Shown: in pieces, positions 7,609-15,250 of the stretch | Position numbering within the stretch: position 1 is the stretch's first letter | How the letters are laid out: each line of letters starts with the position of its first letter | Origin: JANNOG01 sp050329835 | Lineage (GTDB): Bacteria; Actinomycetota; Actinomycetes; Actinomycetales; JBBAYJ01 | Assembly: GCA_050329835.1 (NCBI GenBank) | Contig: JBHJOJ010000006.1 | Location: 1 to 25,130, forward strand | Direction: 5' to 3' | Length of the DNA stretch: 25,130 bases | The notes under the pieces: model-generated | What the model was told of the DNA's origin: nothing | Seen by the model: only the letters and a program-made list of their open reading frames with translations | Database searches by the model: none | Translations under genes and position numbers: made by a program

Positions 7609-8462
7609 CCCTTGATCCCCTGGGTCGCGATGCCCTGCACGATGTACCGCTGGAAGGCGACGAAGAAGAGGAACACCGGGACGAGGGACACGACCGCCAT
7701 GGCGAGCATCGGCCCGAACGACGACGCCCCGGTGGAGTCGAGGAACAGCCGCAGCCCGAGGGCGACGGTGTAGTTCTCGCTGGAATTGAGGAAGACGAGG
7801 TGGCTGAAGAAGTCGTCCCACGTCCAGACGAACGTGAGGATCGCGGTGGTGACCAGCGCCGGCCGGCACAGGGGCAGCACCACGTGCCAGAAGATCCCGA
7901 AGGCCGAGCACCCGTCCAGGCGGGCGGCGTCGTCGAGCTCGCGGGGAATGCCGCGGATGAACTGGACGGCGAGGAAGACGAAGAAGGCGTCGGCCGCGAG
8001 GAACTTCGGCACCACGAGCGGCAGGAACGTGTCGATCCAGTCGATCTCGCTGAAGAGGACGTACTGGGGGACCACGACGACGTGGAACGGCAGCATGATC
8101 GTCGTCAGCATGACCGCGAACAGGAACGTGCGGCCGCGGAACCTGAGGCGGGCGAAGGCGTAGGCCGCCATGGTGCAGGCGACGACGTTGCCGAGGACCG
8201 AGAGCCCGGACACCACCAGGGAGTTCAGCAGGAAGCGCCCGAAGACGAGGCCGGGCAGGGCGGTCCAGCCCTCGGTGTAGTTGCCCCAGTCGACGCTCGC
8301 CGGGATCAGGCCCGGATCGGCGAAGATCTCGTCCTCGGGCTTGAGCGACGAGGAGACCAGCCACAGGATCGGGTAGAGGACGACGACGGCCCCCGCCAGC
8401 AGCACCGCGTGACGCAGCACCGCCCGCCACCGCGACGGTGCGGCCGCGCCGGGGACCCTCAC
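7605..8462 (-). CDS. ABC sugar transporter permease 2 (CUT1, MalG/YesQ-like)
   Basis: 285 aa from GTG 8462 (GTGA overlap with permease 1 stop). Six predicted membrane helices, the first 'AVLLAGAVVVLYPILWLVSS' followed by the typical 'SLKPEDEIF' periplasmic-side segment of MalG-type permeases. The EAA loop that docks the ATPase reads 'AARLDGCSAFGIFWHVVLPL' (the G of DG conserved). The C-terminus 'FQRYIVQGIATQGIKG' is characteristic of MalG-class proteins. Pairs with permease 1 and the lipoprotein at 9381-10751 to import an oligosaccharide or glycoside. Confidence 0.93.
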   Translation of the reverse strand: MRVPGAAAPSRWRAVLRHAVLLAGAVVVLYPILWLVSSSLKPEDEIFADPGLIPASVDWGNYTEGWTALPGLVFGRFLLNSLVVSGLSVLGNVVACTMAAYAFARLRFRGRTFLFAVMLTTIMLPFHVVVVPQYVLFSEIDWIDTFLPLVVPKFLAADAFFVFLAVQFIRGIPRELDDAARLDGCSAFGIFWHVVLPLCRPALVTTAILTFVWTWDDFFSHLVFLNSSENYTVALGLRLFLDSTGASSFGPMLAMAVVSLVPVFLFFVAFQRYIVQGIATQGIKG

Positions 8463-9346
8463 CTCGCCTCCTCCAGGTACACGACGTGCCGCGCCGACAC
8501 CCGGAACACCAGGGCGGTGGACGCCGCGATGACGACGAGCAGCACCCAGGCCATCGCCGACGCGTAGCCCATGTCGAAGGCGGTGAAGGCGCGCTGGTAG
8601 AGGTAGAGCGTGTAGAAGAGTGTCGAGTCCGTCGGCCCCCCGCTCCCCCCGGAGATGATGAACGCCGGCGTGAACGTCTGGAACGCGCCGATCATCTGCA
8701 GGACCCCGTTGAACAGGATGACCGGCGACAGCAGCGGGACCGTGACGTACCGGAACCGGCGCCACGGACCCGCGCCGTCGACGGTGGCCGCCTCGTACAG
8801 CTCGCCGGGGATCCCGTGCAGCCCCGCCAGGAAGATGACCATCGGCGCGCCGAACTGCCACGCCGCGAGGGCGATGAGGGTGCCGAGCGCCGTGTCGGGG
8901 TCGCCGATCCAGTTCGTGGGCGGGACGCCGAAGGGCTCGAGGACGCCGTTCACCACGCCGTCGCGGCCGAAGACCTGGCGCCAGAGGATCGCGACGGCGA
9001 CGCTGGTGCCGAGCAGGGACGGCAGGTAGTACGCCGCCCGGTACAGGCCGAGCCCGGCGACGCCGCCGCGCAGGAGCAGCGCGACCCCGAGAGCGACCGC
9101 GAGCTGCAGCGGGACCGACACCAGGACGAAGACGGCGGTGACCGAGAGCGAGGCGACATAGCGCGGGTCCTCGGTGAGCATCCGCCGGTAGTTGTCGAGG
9201 CCCACCCACTGCGGCGTCCCGAACAGCTCGTAGTCGGTGAACGACAGGACGAGCGACGCCGCCATCGGGCCGAGCGTGAACGCGACAAGCCCCACGGCCC
9301 ACGGCGACAGGAAGACCACCACCGCGACCCGGTCGCGGGTACGCAT
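8459..9346 (-). CDS. ABC sugar transporter permease 1 (CUT1, MalF/YesP-like)
   Basis: 295 aa from ATG 9346; GTG 9352, two codons upstream, is equally possible (only a weak AGGG stretch precedes both). N-terminal helix 'VAVVVFLSPWAVGLVAFTLG', then 'SFTDYELFGTPQWVGLDNYR', the hallmark of MalF/UgpA-type permeases (SFTDY.....WVGLDNY). The EAA loop is 'EAATVDGAGPWRRFRYVTVP'. Six membrane helices expected. Lies 34 bp after the binding-protein gene in the same operon. Confidence 0.93.
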   Translation of the reverse strand: MRTRDRVAVVVFLSPWAVGLVAFTLGPMAASLVLSFTDYELFGTPQWVGLDNYRRMLTEDPRYVASLSVTAVFVLVSVPLQLAVALGVALLLRGGVAGLGLYRAAYYLPSLLGTSVAVAILWRQVFGRDGVVNGVLEPFGVPPTNWIGDPDTALGTLIALAAWQFGAPMVIFLAGLHGIPGELYEAATVDGAGPWRRFRYVTVPLLSPVILFNGVLQMIGAFQTFTPAFIISGGSGGPTDSTLFYTLYLYQRAFTAFDMGYASAMAWVLLVVIAASTALVFRVSARHVVYLEEAR

Positions 9347-9380
9347 CGCCACGACGCCCTGCCCGGCAGCCCACGGTCCC

Positions 9381-10751
9381 TCAGGACCCGACGAGCCCGG
9401 GTGCCTCGGCGAAGAACCGCGCGGCCGCCTCCTCCGGACTCACCTGGCCGAAGGCGACCTCCTGAGTGACTCGCATGAAGAGGTCCACCACCTCCCCGGC
9501 GCCGGGCGGCGGCGCGGACGGCGTGGGCGCCACGTCGTCGCCGAGGGCGTCGATGAACTCGACCGTCGCGACCTCCTCCGCCGGGAGGTCGGCGGAGACG
9601 GCCACCCGGGCCTCGTCGACGGCGGGGATGCCGCGCTGGATCCCGAGCACCTCGACGGCCTCGGGGTCGTTGATCATGAAGTCGATGAACTCCGCCACGA
9701 CCTCGGGGTGCTCGGTGCCGGCCGCCCCCGACAGGAACATGCTGGGCTTGAGGTAGGTGCCGCTCCGGTCGACGTCACCGGGGATCCGCAGCAGCTCCAG
9801 CGGGGTGGGGTTGGCGGCGGCGAACCCCCCGTAGCGGCTGCTCAGACCGATCAGCATGGCCGCCTGGTCGGTCGTGAGGCCGGAGGTCTCGGCGGTGTTC
9901 TGGTCGGCCGAGCTCACGTCGGGGGGCGGAGCGGCGTCCGCGGCCCGCATCCCCTCCCAGAGTTCCCACCAGGCCAGCAGGTCCTCCTCGGAGAAGCCCA
10001 GCGCAGCACCGTCGAAGAGGGCCTTCCCGCGCTGGATGAGGAACGCCTCGAACGCAGGTTCCTGCCCGCCGGCGTCGACCACGCCCCAGTAGTCGCCCTC
10101 GCGGGCCTGTGGCACCTCCGCGGCGACGGCCGCCAGGTCCTCCCACGTCCACGTGTCGTCGTCCGGGCGCTCGACCCCGCTCTCACCGAGGTCTCCGGCG
10201 TCGACGATCACCGAGAGCGCGGTCACCCCCAGCGGGACCGCGTACAGGGTCCCGTCGACGGCGCCGCTCTCGGCCACGGAGCCGGCGAGGCCGGAGGTGT
10301 CGAGCTGCTCGCCGACGTACGGGGAGAGGTCGAGCAGGGCCTCGCGCGACGCGTACTCGGTGAGGAAACGGAAGTCCATCTGGATGAGGTCCGGGGCGTT
10401 CCCGCCGGCGGTCTGGGTGGCGAGCCGGTCGAAGTAGCCGTCGAACCCCGAGAACTCGGGTGTGATGGCGACGCCGGGGTTGCGCTCCTCGAACAGCTCG
10501 ATGGCGGCGACGGTGGCCTCGTGGCGGGCCTCGTCCCCCCACCACGTCATCCGCAGCTCGACGTCCTCGACCACGTCGCCGCTCGGGTCGTCGGCGGTGT
10601 CGCCGGCGGCCCCGCCGCAGGCCGCGAGCAGGGCCGCCGCCGCGGCCGATGCCCCCACCAGGACCCGGCGGCGGCCCAGCGCCGGTCGGGCCACGGCCGG
10701 AGGCGCCTCGGGTCGGGGGCGGGCGGTGTCGTGATCGCGTCGTCGCGTCAC
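9381..10751 (-). CDS. ABC sugar-binding lipoprotein (extracellular solute-binding protein family 1)
   Basis: 456 aa from GTG 10751, with AAGGAG at 10757-10762. The signal peptide contains an RRR motif (27-29, Tat-like), a hydrophobic Ala-rich stretch and a lipobox LLAAC with the lipidated Cys at 45. The mature protein opens with 'LRMTWWGDEARHEATVAAIE' and 'FEERNPGVAITPEFSGFDGY', the standard start of CUT1 sugar-binding proteins, followed by 'GNAPDLIQMD'. It should deliver the oligosaccharide to the permeases at 7605-9346. No ATPase gene is in the window, so a shared MsmX/UgpC-type ATPase is presumed. First gene after promoter and operator at 10815-10854. Confidence 0.93.
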   Translation of the reverse strand: MTRRRDHDTARPRPEAPPAVARPALGRRRVLVGASAAAAALLAACGGAAGDTADDPSGDVVEDVELRMTWWGDEARHEATVAAIELFEERNPGVAITPEFSGFDGYFDRLATQTAGGNAPDLIQMDFRFLTEYASREALLDLSPYVGEQLDTSGLAGSVAESGAVDGTLYAVPLGVTALSVIVDAGDLGESGVERPDDDTWTWEDLAAVAAEVPQAREGDYWGVVDAGGQEPAFEAFLIQRGKALFDGAALGFSEEDLLAWWELWEGMRAADAAPPPDVSSADQNTAETSGLTTDQAAMLIGLSSRYGGFAAANPTPLELLRIPGDVDRSGTYLKPSMFLSGAAGTEHPEVVAEFIDFMINDPEAVEVLGIQRGIPAVDEARVAVSADLPAEEVATVEFIDALGDDVAPTPSAPPPGAGEVVDLFMRVTQEVAFGQVSPEEAAARFFAEAPGLVGS

Positions 10752-10756
10752 GTCGA

Positions 10757-10762
10757 CTCCTT
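10757..10762 (-). promoter_or_regulatory. Ribosome binding site of the sugar-binding lipoprotein
   Basis: AAGGAG on the minus strand, 5 bases before GTG 10751; it fixes that start. Confidence 0.75.
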
Positions 10763-10814
10763 CCGGGTCGCCCGGCGGCCGGGGGCGTCCATCGCGCCGG
10801 CGGCCTGATAGGTC

Positions 10815-10828
10815 GGTAAGCGCTTTCC
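10815..10828. promoter_or_regulatory. Probable LacI-family operator, importer operon
   Basis: Minus-strand GGAAAGCGCTTACC, a 14-bp near-perfect palindrome (one mismatched pair) centred on CG as in LacI-family sites. It overlaps the -10 element and start point of the promoter at 10825-10854 and shares GAAAGCGC with the site at 15158-15173. The LacI gene ends 24 bp upstream of the -35. Most likely its target. Confidence 0.8.
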
Positions 10829-10854
10829 TACGCGGGAGCGGCGCGGCGTGTCAA
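10825..10854 (-). promoter_or_regulatory. Promoter of the ABC importer operon
   Basis: Minus strand: -35 TTGACA (10849-10854), 18-bp spacer, -10 TAGGAA (10825-10830). The expected start is near 10818, giving an untranslated leader of about 67 bases before GTG 10751. A strong consensus -35 in this GC-rich background is unlikely by chance. Confidence 0.75.
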
Positions 10855-10859
10855 GAGAC

Positions 10860-10874
10860 GGCGGCCGGTCCGCC
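10860..10874 (-). terminator. Weak hairpin just after the LacI gene
   Basis: GGCGG - 5-base loop - CCGCC starts right after the LacI stop (10878), without a T-tract. Could be a weak terminator separating the regulator from the importer promoter; equally could be background in GC-rich DNA. Confidence 0.25.
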
Positions 10875-10877
10875 CGG

Positions 10878-11882
10878 TCACCCGCGCCGGGGCCGGGCCG
10901 TCCCGGTGGACTTCCGCTCGACGAGCTCGGACGGCAACAGCTCGGAGTCGACGGTCCGGTCGCCCGCGAGCAGGCGGGACAGGATGCGCCAGCCTGCCCG
11001 GCCGAGATCGAGGCCCCGGCTGCGGACCGTGGTGAGGGCCGGACTGGTGAACGCGGCGTACGGGATGTCGTCGAAGCCGGTGACCGACACGTCGGTCGGC
11101 ACGGCGACGCCGCGTTCCCGGAGCCCGGCGATGGCGCCCAGCGCGACCAGGTCGTTGAACCCGACGAGAGCCGTGGCACCGGTGCCCAGGGCATGGTCGA
11201 CCGCGGCCGCCCCGGCGGCCAGCGTCGACCCGGCCTCGACCGCGACGGCCTCGATCCCGAACGCCCGGGCGGCGGTCAGGGCCCGCCAGCGCTCGTGCGC
11301 GGACCACGACGTCGCCGGCCCCGCGAGGTAGACGACGCGGCGGTGGCCGAGACCGGCCAGATGGCCGCACAGCGCCAGTGTCCCGCCGTGCGCGTCGAAG
11401 GAGACGGACGGCATGCCGACGCCCTGGACCACGGTGTTGACGGCCACCACGGGCCGCCCGCCGTCGAGCACCGCCAGCAGGTCCAGCCGTGGCATCCGCG
11501 GCGAGCACAGGATGAGGCCGTCGACCTGGACCAGCAGGTCACGGGCCAGCGACACCTCGTCCCGGGCGACCTCGTCGGAGTCGGCGACGAGGAGGCTCAC
11601 ACCGTCGCCGCGAGCCGCCTCGGCCAGCCCCTTGAGGACCCCGTGGAAGTAGGGGTTCGCGAGGTCCGGCACGACCACGCCCACCGTCCCGGTGGTCCCG
11701 GTGGCCAGTCGCCGGGCGCTGGCGTTGGGGCGGTAGTCGAGGTGCCGGACGCTGGCGCGCACCCGCTCGGCCAGCTCGGGGTCGACGGTGGTCGAGCCGT
11801 TGAGGACGCGGGACACCGTGGCGGCCGACACGCTGGCGTCCCGTGCCACGTCGGCGATGGTGACCGCCCCGCGCCCGCGCAT
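10878..11882 (-). CDS. LacI-family transcriptional regulator
   Basis: 334 aa from ATG 11882, preceded by an AAGGTGG site. N-terminal helix-turn-helix 'VTIADVARDASVSAATVSRV' (7-26) with the hinge 'VLNGSTTVDPELAERVR' and 'RPNASARRLATG', then a periplasmic-binding-protein-like sensor domain ('TVGVVVPDLANPYFHGVLKG', 'VTGFDDIPYAAFTSPALTTV'). Full length for the family; likely a sugar-responsive repressor. Probable operators are the two GAAAGCGC palindromes at 10815-10828 (importer) and 15158-15173 (oxidoreductase-DUF993-isomerase unit), flanking its own gene. It lies 59 bp after the TIM-barrel gene, so it may be co-transcribed with the trio and thereby autoregulated. Ligand unknown. Confidence 0.93.
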   Translation of the reverse strand: MRGRGAVTIADVARDASVSAATVSRVLNGSTTVDPELAERVRASVRHLDYRPNASARRLATGTTGTVGVVVPDLANPYFHGVLKGLAEAARGDGVSLLVADSDEVARDEVSLARDLLVQVDGLILCSPRMPRLDLLAVLDGGRPVVAVNTVVQGVGMPSVSFDAHGGTLALCGHLAGLGHRRVVYLAGPATSWSAHERWRALTAARAFGIEAVAVEAGSTLAAGAAAVDHALGTGATALVGFNDLVALGAIAGLRERGVAVPTDVSVTGFDDIPYAAFTSPALTTVRSRGLDLGRAGWRILSRLLAGDRTVDSELLPSELVERKSTGTARPRRG

Positions 11883-11928
11883 CGCACCACCTTCGCCGTC
11901 GTCTCACACCGGGGAAGCCCTTGCTCGT

Positions 11929-11944
11929 GTGATCACCGATGCTA
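11929..11944 (-). promoter_or_regulatory. Possible internal promoter before lacI-family gene
   Basis: Minus strand TAGCAT (11939-11944) followed at start-point distance by the 8-bp palindrome GTGATCAC (11929-11936). No good -35 is seen 17-18 bp upstream. It does not carry the GAAAGCGC core. Weak. Confidence 0.3.
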
Positions 11945-12790
11945 CGCAGGGACGTCAGCCGCGGCGACCATCGCCGCCACCCGCTCGCGCAGGACGCCCA
12001 GCAGGTCGTCCGGGTCGTGCTCGGCGAGCCGCCGGTCGAGCACCTCCACCTCGACCGGGCCCCGGTAGCCCGCCGCGTCGACGGCCCGGACCAGCCCGGG
12101 CAGGTCGATGCAGCCGTCGCCCGGCAATCCACGGCTCCACAGGACGTCGGCCCCGAGGGGGACCCAGTCGGACACGTGGAGCCCGGCGACCCGGTCGCCG
12201 GCCCGCGCGATGCCGTCGAGGACCGTCGCGTCCCACCACACGTGGTAGGCGTCGACCACGACCGCGAGCCACGGAGAGGCGAACCGGTCGGCGAGGTCGA
12301 CCGCGTCGCCGAGAGTCGTCAGCACCGACCGGTCGGCGGCGAACACCGGGTGCAGCGGCTCCAGGCCGAGCCGCACCCCACGTTGCTCGGCTTCCGGCAC
12401 CAGCGCCTCGAGGGCGTCGGTCACCATCGCGCGGGAGCCGGCGAGGTCCTGGTCCGTGGGACCGTTCGCGAGACCCCCGACGACGAGCACCAAGACGGGC
12501 GCGCCGAGGGCTGCGGCCTCGTCCAGTGCTCGTCGCGTGTCGTCGACCCGGCGGCGCCGCTCGGCGCGGTCGGGCGCCGGGAACCTGCCGCCCCGGCAGA
12601 GGCTCGACACCGCCACCCCGTGGTCGGCGCAGACCCGGGCCGCGCGCTCGGCGCCCACACCCGCGAGCTTGTGTCGCCACACGCCCAGATGCCGGATCCC
12701 GGCCCGCTCGCAGGCGGCCGCCGCGGTCGGCAGGTCCAGGTGGTCGACCGTGATCTGGTTGAGGCCCACCCGCGTCCCCGGCGCCGTCAC
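11942..12790 (-). CDS. Sugar phosphate isomerase/epimerase-like TIM barrel (AP endonuclease 2 superfamily)
   Basis: 282 aa from GTG 12790 (GTGA overlap with DUF993 stop), TAG stop. (beta/alpha)8 barrel of the xylose-isomerase-like/AP-endonuclease family 2. The usual divalent-metal tetrad can be placed at Glu144 ('LGLEPLHP'), Asp180 ('VVVDAYHVWW'), His205 ('GLHVSDW') and Glu249 ('VEVEVLD'), as in ketose 3-epimerases, IolE/IolI-type enzymes and 3-keto-glycoside lyase subunits. Third gene of the dehydrogenase-DUF993-TIM-barrel unit. Likely reaction: isomerisation, epimerisation or elimination on a keto-sugar made by the dehydrogenase; the exact substrate cannot be read. Confidence 0.85.
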   Translation of the reverse strand: MTAPGTRVGLNQITVDHLDLPTAAAACERAGIRHLGVWRHKLAGVGAERAARVCADHGVAVSSLCRGGRFPAPDRAERRRRVDDTRRALDEAAALGAPVLVLVVGGLANGPTDQDLAGSRAMVTDALEALVPEAEQRGVRLGLEPLHPVFAADRSVLTTLGDAVDLADRFASPWLAVVVDAYHVWWDATVLDGIARAGDRVAGLHVSDWVPLGADVLWSRGLPGDGCIDLPGLVRAVDAAGYRGPVEVEVLDRRLAEHDPDDLLGVLRERVAAMVAAADVPA

Positions 12791-13950
12791 GTCGGGACCC
12801 CGGAAACGGACAGGAACCGGCGGATCCGACGCAGCGCGAGGTCGGGGTCGGGCAGCACCCCGGCCCGGTCGGCCAGCTGGTAGATCCGGGCCAGGTGGAC
12901 CACCGATCGGGCGGCCTCCATCCCGGCGACCATGCGGGGGTGGTCCACGTCGCCCTGCAGCCAGGAGAGGAACGCCAGACCCGTCTTGTACAGGCGCGTG
13001 GGGGTCGCGAAGACATGACGTGCCAGGGGCACGGTCGGCTCCAGGGCGGCTTGGTAACCGGCGATGTCGCCGGCGTCGAGTGCCCGCAGCCCGCGTGCGG
13101 CCGGTGCCGAGATCCCGTCCAGGATTCCCAGGAGGGCGTCACTGCCGTCGGCGACGAGTTCCAGGTAGTGGTGGTCGTCACCGGTGTAGAGCCGGACCCC
13201 GGCGGGCAGCGCCCGGCCCAGGCGGCGCTCGAGATCCGGGTCGAGGAGGGAGACCTTGACGCCGTCGACACGGCCGGGGTGGGCGCGCGCCAGCTCCGTG
13301 ACGACCTCGCCGGCCTCGTCGGGGTCGTCGTGTCCCCAGTAGCCGGACAGCGCCGGGTCGAAGGCGGGGCCCAGCCAGTGGAGGATCACCGGTCGGCCCA
13401 CCTGGCCGATCAGGCGGCCGTAGACCTCGAGGTAGTCGTCGGGCCCGCGGGCACAGGCGGCGAGCGCCCGGCTGGCCATGAGGACCACCTGTGCCCCGGC
13501 GCGTTCGACGGCCTCGCACTGCTCCGCGTAGGCGGCGGCCACCTGCGCGATCGTGACGGACGGCGACCGGCCGAGCTGGTCGGTGCCGGCCCCCGCGCAC
13601 ACCCGACCCCCGACCGCGCGGGCCTCCGCGGCGGTCGCGGTGATCAACCGGGTGGCGGTCGGCCAGTCCAGGCCGGACCCGCGCTGGGCGGTGTCCATCG
13701 CCTCGGCAACCCCGAGGCCGTGACGCCAGAGTCGCCGCCGGATGCCGAGGGTCGCCTCCCAGTCGAGCTCGACGCCGTGCCACGGGTCGACCGCGGCCAG
13801 CGGATCGGGGACCACGTGGGCGGCCGCGAAGGCGACCCGGCTGACGGGCGGCGGCCCGTCGCCCGGCTCGCCGGGCACCGCCAGCGGTCGGTAGGTCACC
13901 AGGTCACCGCCCGCCGTGGGCAGCCGGACCTCACCGCCACCGGCTGTCAC
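12787..13950 (-). CDS. DUF993 family protein (aldolase/dihydrodipicolinate synthase-like TIM barrel)
   Basis: 387 aa from GTG 13950 (GTGA overlap with the dehydrogenase stop). Matches the DUF993 family by pattern: 'RVAFAAAHVVPDPLA', 'DWEATLGIRRRLWRHGLGVA', 'CAGAGTDQL', 'PVILHWLGPAFDPALSGYWG', 'VDGVKVSLLD', 'LYTGDDHHYLELV'. The family is class I aldolase-like; Lys232 in GVKVSLLD sits where dihydrodipicolinate-synthase relatives carry the Schiff-base lysine (inference). If so, it would cleave or condense a keto-sugar (acid) in the cytoplasm. It is sandwiched, with 4-nt overlaps on both sides, between a Gfo/Idh/MocA dehydrogenase and a metal-dependent TIM barrel. No biochemical function is established to my knowledge. 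Confidence 0.8.
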   Translation of the reverse strand: MTAGGGEVRLPTAGGDLVTYRPLAVPGEPGDGPPPVSRVAFAAAHVVPDPLAAVDPWHGVELDWEATLGIRRRLWRHGLGVAEAMDTAQRGSGLDWPTATRLITATAAEARAVGGRVCAGAGTDQLGRSPSVTIAQVAAAYAEQCEAVERAGAQVVLMASRALAACARGPDDYLEVYGRLIGQVGRPVILHWLGPAFDPALSGYWGHDDPDEAGEVVTELARAHPGRVDGVKVSLLDPDLERRLGRALPAGVRLYTGDDHHYLELVADGSDALLGILDGISAPAARGLRALDAGDIAGYQAALEPTVPLARHVFATPTRLYKTGLAFLSWLQGDVDHPRMVAGMEAARSVVHLARIYQLADRAGVLPDPDLALRRIRRFLSVSGVPT

Positions 13951-15134
13951 CGGCTGCCGCCGTCGTCCGGCGCCGGTCCGCCGGGCGGGACGTCGATCCA
14001 GCGCCCCTCCCGCCACGACCTCATGCCGAGCTCGGCCAGGCGGACCCCACGGGTCCCGCCGTCGAATCCCAGCTCATAGGGCTCGTCGCCCACCACGTGA
14101 GCCAGGAAGCGCTCCCATTGGGCCCGGAAGGCGTTGGGCGGCGGGCTACCGGCCGGTTCCTGCCGGGGCACCGGCATCCAGCCCGCCCGGTGGTCGAGGG
14201 GATCAGGCTCGTCCGGGTTCCAGACGGCGCGCGGCGTGAGCGCCCGGGGCTGGACCCGACAGGTCCACAACCCGCCGACCGCGCTCCCGGCCGTCCCGTC
14301 CAGCTGGAGTTCGAGCAGTTCCTCCCGGTGGACTCGCACCGCCCACGACGAGTTGATCTGGACCACGACTCCGCGTTCGGTCTCGAACATCGCGTAAGCG
14401 GCGTCGTCGGCCGTGCACTGGTACTCCCGGCCCCGCTCGTCCACCCGGCGCGGGACGTGGGTGGCCCCGTGGCAGAAGACCCGGGTCACCCGCCCGGCCA
14501 GCGCCGCGACCAGGTACTCCCAGTGACAGAGCATGTCCGTGACGATGCTGCCGCCGTCCGCGGCGCGGTAGTTCCACGACGGGCGCTGCGGGACGGCGTC
14601 GTGGCCCTCGAACACCCAGTAGCCGAACTCGCCGCGGATCGTGAGCAGTCGCCCGAAGAAGCCGGACTCGACGAGCCCGACCAGCGACATCACGCCGGGC
14701 AGGTACAGCTTGTCCGCCACGACGCCGTGTTTCACGCCGGCCCGTCGGGCGCGGTCGGCGAGGTCGGCGGCCTCGGCGCTGTGCTCGGCCAGCGGTTTCT
14801 CGCAGTAGACGTGCTTGCCGGCGTCGATCGCCGCGCGCACCGCGTCGACCCGGCGCGCGGTGACCTGGGCGTCGAAGTACACCTCGATCGACTCGTCGGC
14901 GAGGCAGCCTGCGACGTCGGTCGACCAGTCCCGCACGCCGCTCCGTTCGGCGAGCGCCCGCAGCCGGTCGGGGTCCCGCCCGAGCAGCACCGGCTCGGGC
15001 ACGACGACGGTGCCGTCGGCGAGGGTGACGCCGCCCTCGTCCCGGATCGCGAGGATCGACCGGGCCAGGTGCTGGGTCCGTCCCATCCGGCCGGTCACAC
15101 CGTTCATCGCTATTCGCAGCCGCCGTGGCGTCAC
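13947..15134 (-). CDS. Gfo/Idh/MocA family oxidoreductase (first gene of DUF993 unit)
   Basis: 395 aa from GTG 15134, with GGAGG at 15139-15143. The ATG at codon 10 would cut the first Rossmann strand, so GTG is preferred. Nucleotide-binding strand-loop 'LRIAMNGVTGRMG' (7-18), EKP at 112-114 ('HVYCEKPLAEHS'), and the C-terminal-domain signature 'GGSIVTDMLCHWEYL' with Asp200 and His204 as probable substrate/proton-relay residues. Oxidises a sugar hydroxyl with NAD(P). First gene after promoter 15172-15201 and operator 15158-15173; overlaps DUF993. The loop GVTGRMG is atypical against the usual GxGxxG of the family. Confidence 0.88.
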   Translation of the reverse strand: MTPRRLRIAMNGVTGRMGRTQHLARSILAIRDEGGVTLADGTVVVPEPVLLGRDPDRLRALAERSGVRDWSTDVAGCLADESIEVYFDAQVTARRVDAVRAAIDAGKHVYCEKPLAEHSAEAADLADRARRAGVKHGVVADKLYLPGVMSLVGLVESGFFGRLLTIRGEFGYWVFEGHDAVPQRPSWNYRAADGGSIVTDMLCHWEYLVAALAGRVTRVFCHGATHVPRRVDERGREYQCTADDAAYAMFETERGVVVQINSSWAVRVHREELLELQLDGTAGSAVGGLWTCRVQPRALTPRAVWNPDEPDPLDHRAGWMPVPRQEPAGSPPPNAFRAQWERFLAHVVGDEPYELGFDGGTRGVRLAELGMRSWREGRWIDVPPGGPAPDDGGSR

Positions 15135-15157
15135 GGACCCTCCGCTCGTTCGATGGC

Positions 15158-15173
15158 GAGAATGCGCTTTCAC
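15158..15173. promoter_or_regulatory. Probable LacI-family operator, oxidoreductase-DUF993 unit
   Basis: Minus-strand GTGAAAGCGCATTCTC, imperfect palindrome around GCGC, immediately after the -10 element TACCGT. Shares GAAAGCGC and TNC on the far side with the operator at 10815-10828. Binding here would block transcription start. Confidence 0.7.
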
Positions 15174-15201
15174 GGTAGCGAGCCCGGCCCCGCAGGGACA
15201 A
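15172..15201 (-). promoter_or_regulatory. Promoter of the oxidoreductase-DUF993-isomerase unit
   Basis: Minus strand: -35 TTGTCC (15196-15201), 18-bp spacer, -10 TACCGT (15172-15177). Start expected near 15165, about 30 bases before GTG 15134. Same geometry as the importer promoter. Confidence 0.7.
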
Positions 15202-15235
15202 CGTCGTCAGCGGAACGGAACGCCAAGATGGCGAT

Positions 15236-15250
15236 CATCACCCGGTGATG
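15236..15250. repeat. 15-bp palindrome at the end of the uronate operon
   Basis: CATCACC-C-GGTGATG, perfect 7-bp arms with one central base, overlapping the stop codon (15238-15240) of the last uronate-operon gene. It could be a regulator site for the next promoter (35 bp upstream of its -35) or chance within coding sequence. Confidence 0.35.
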
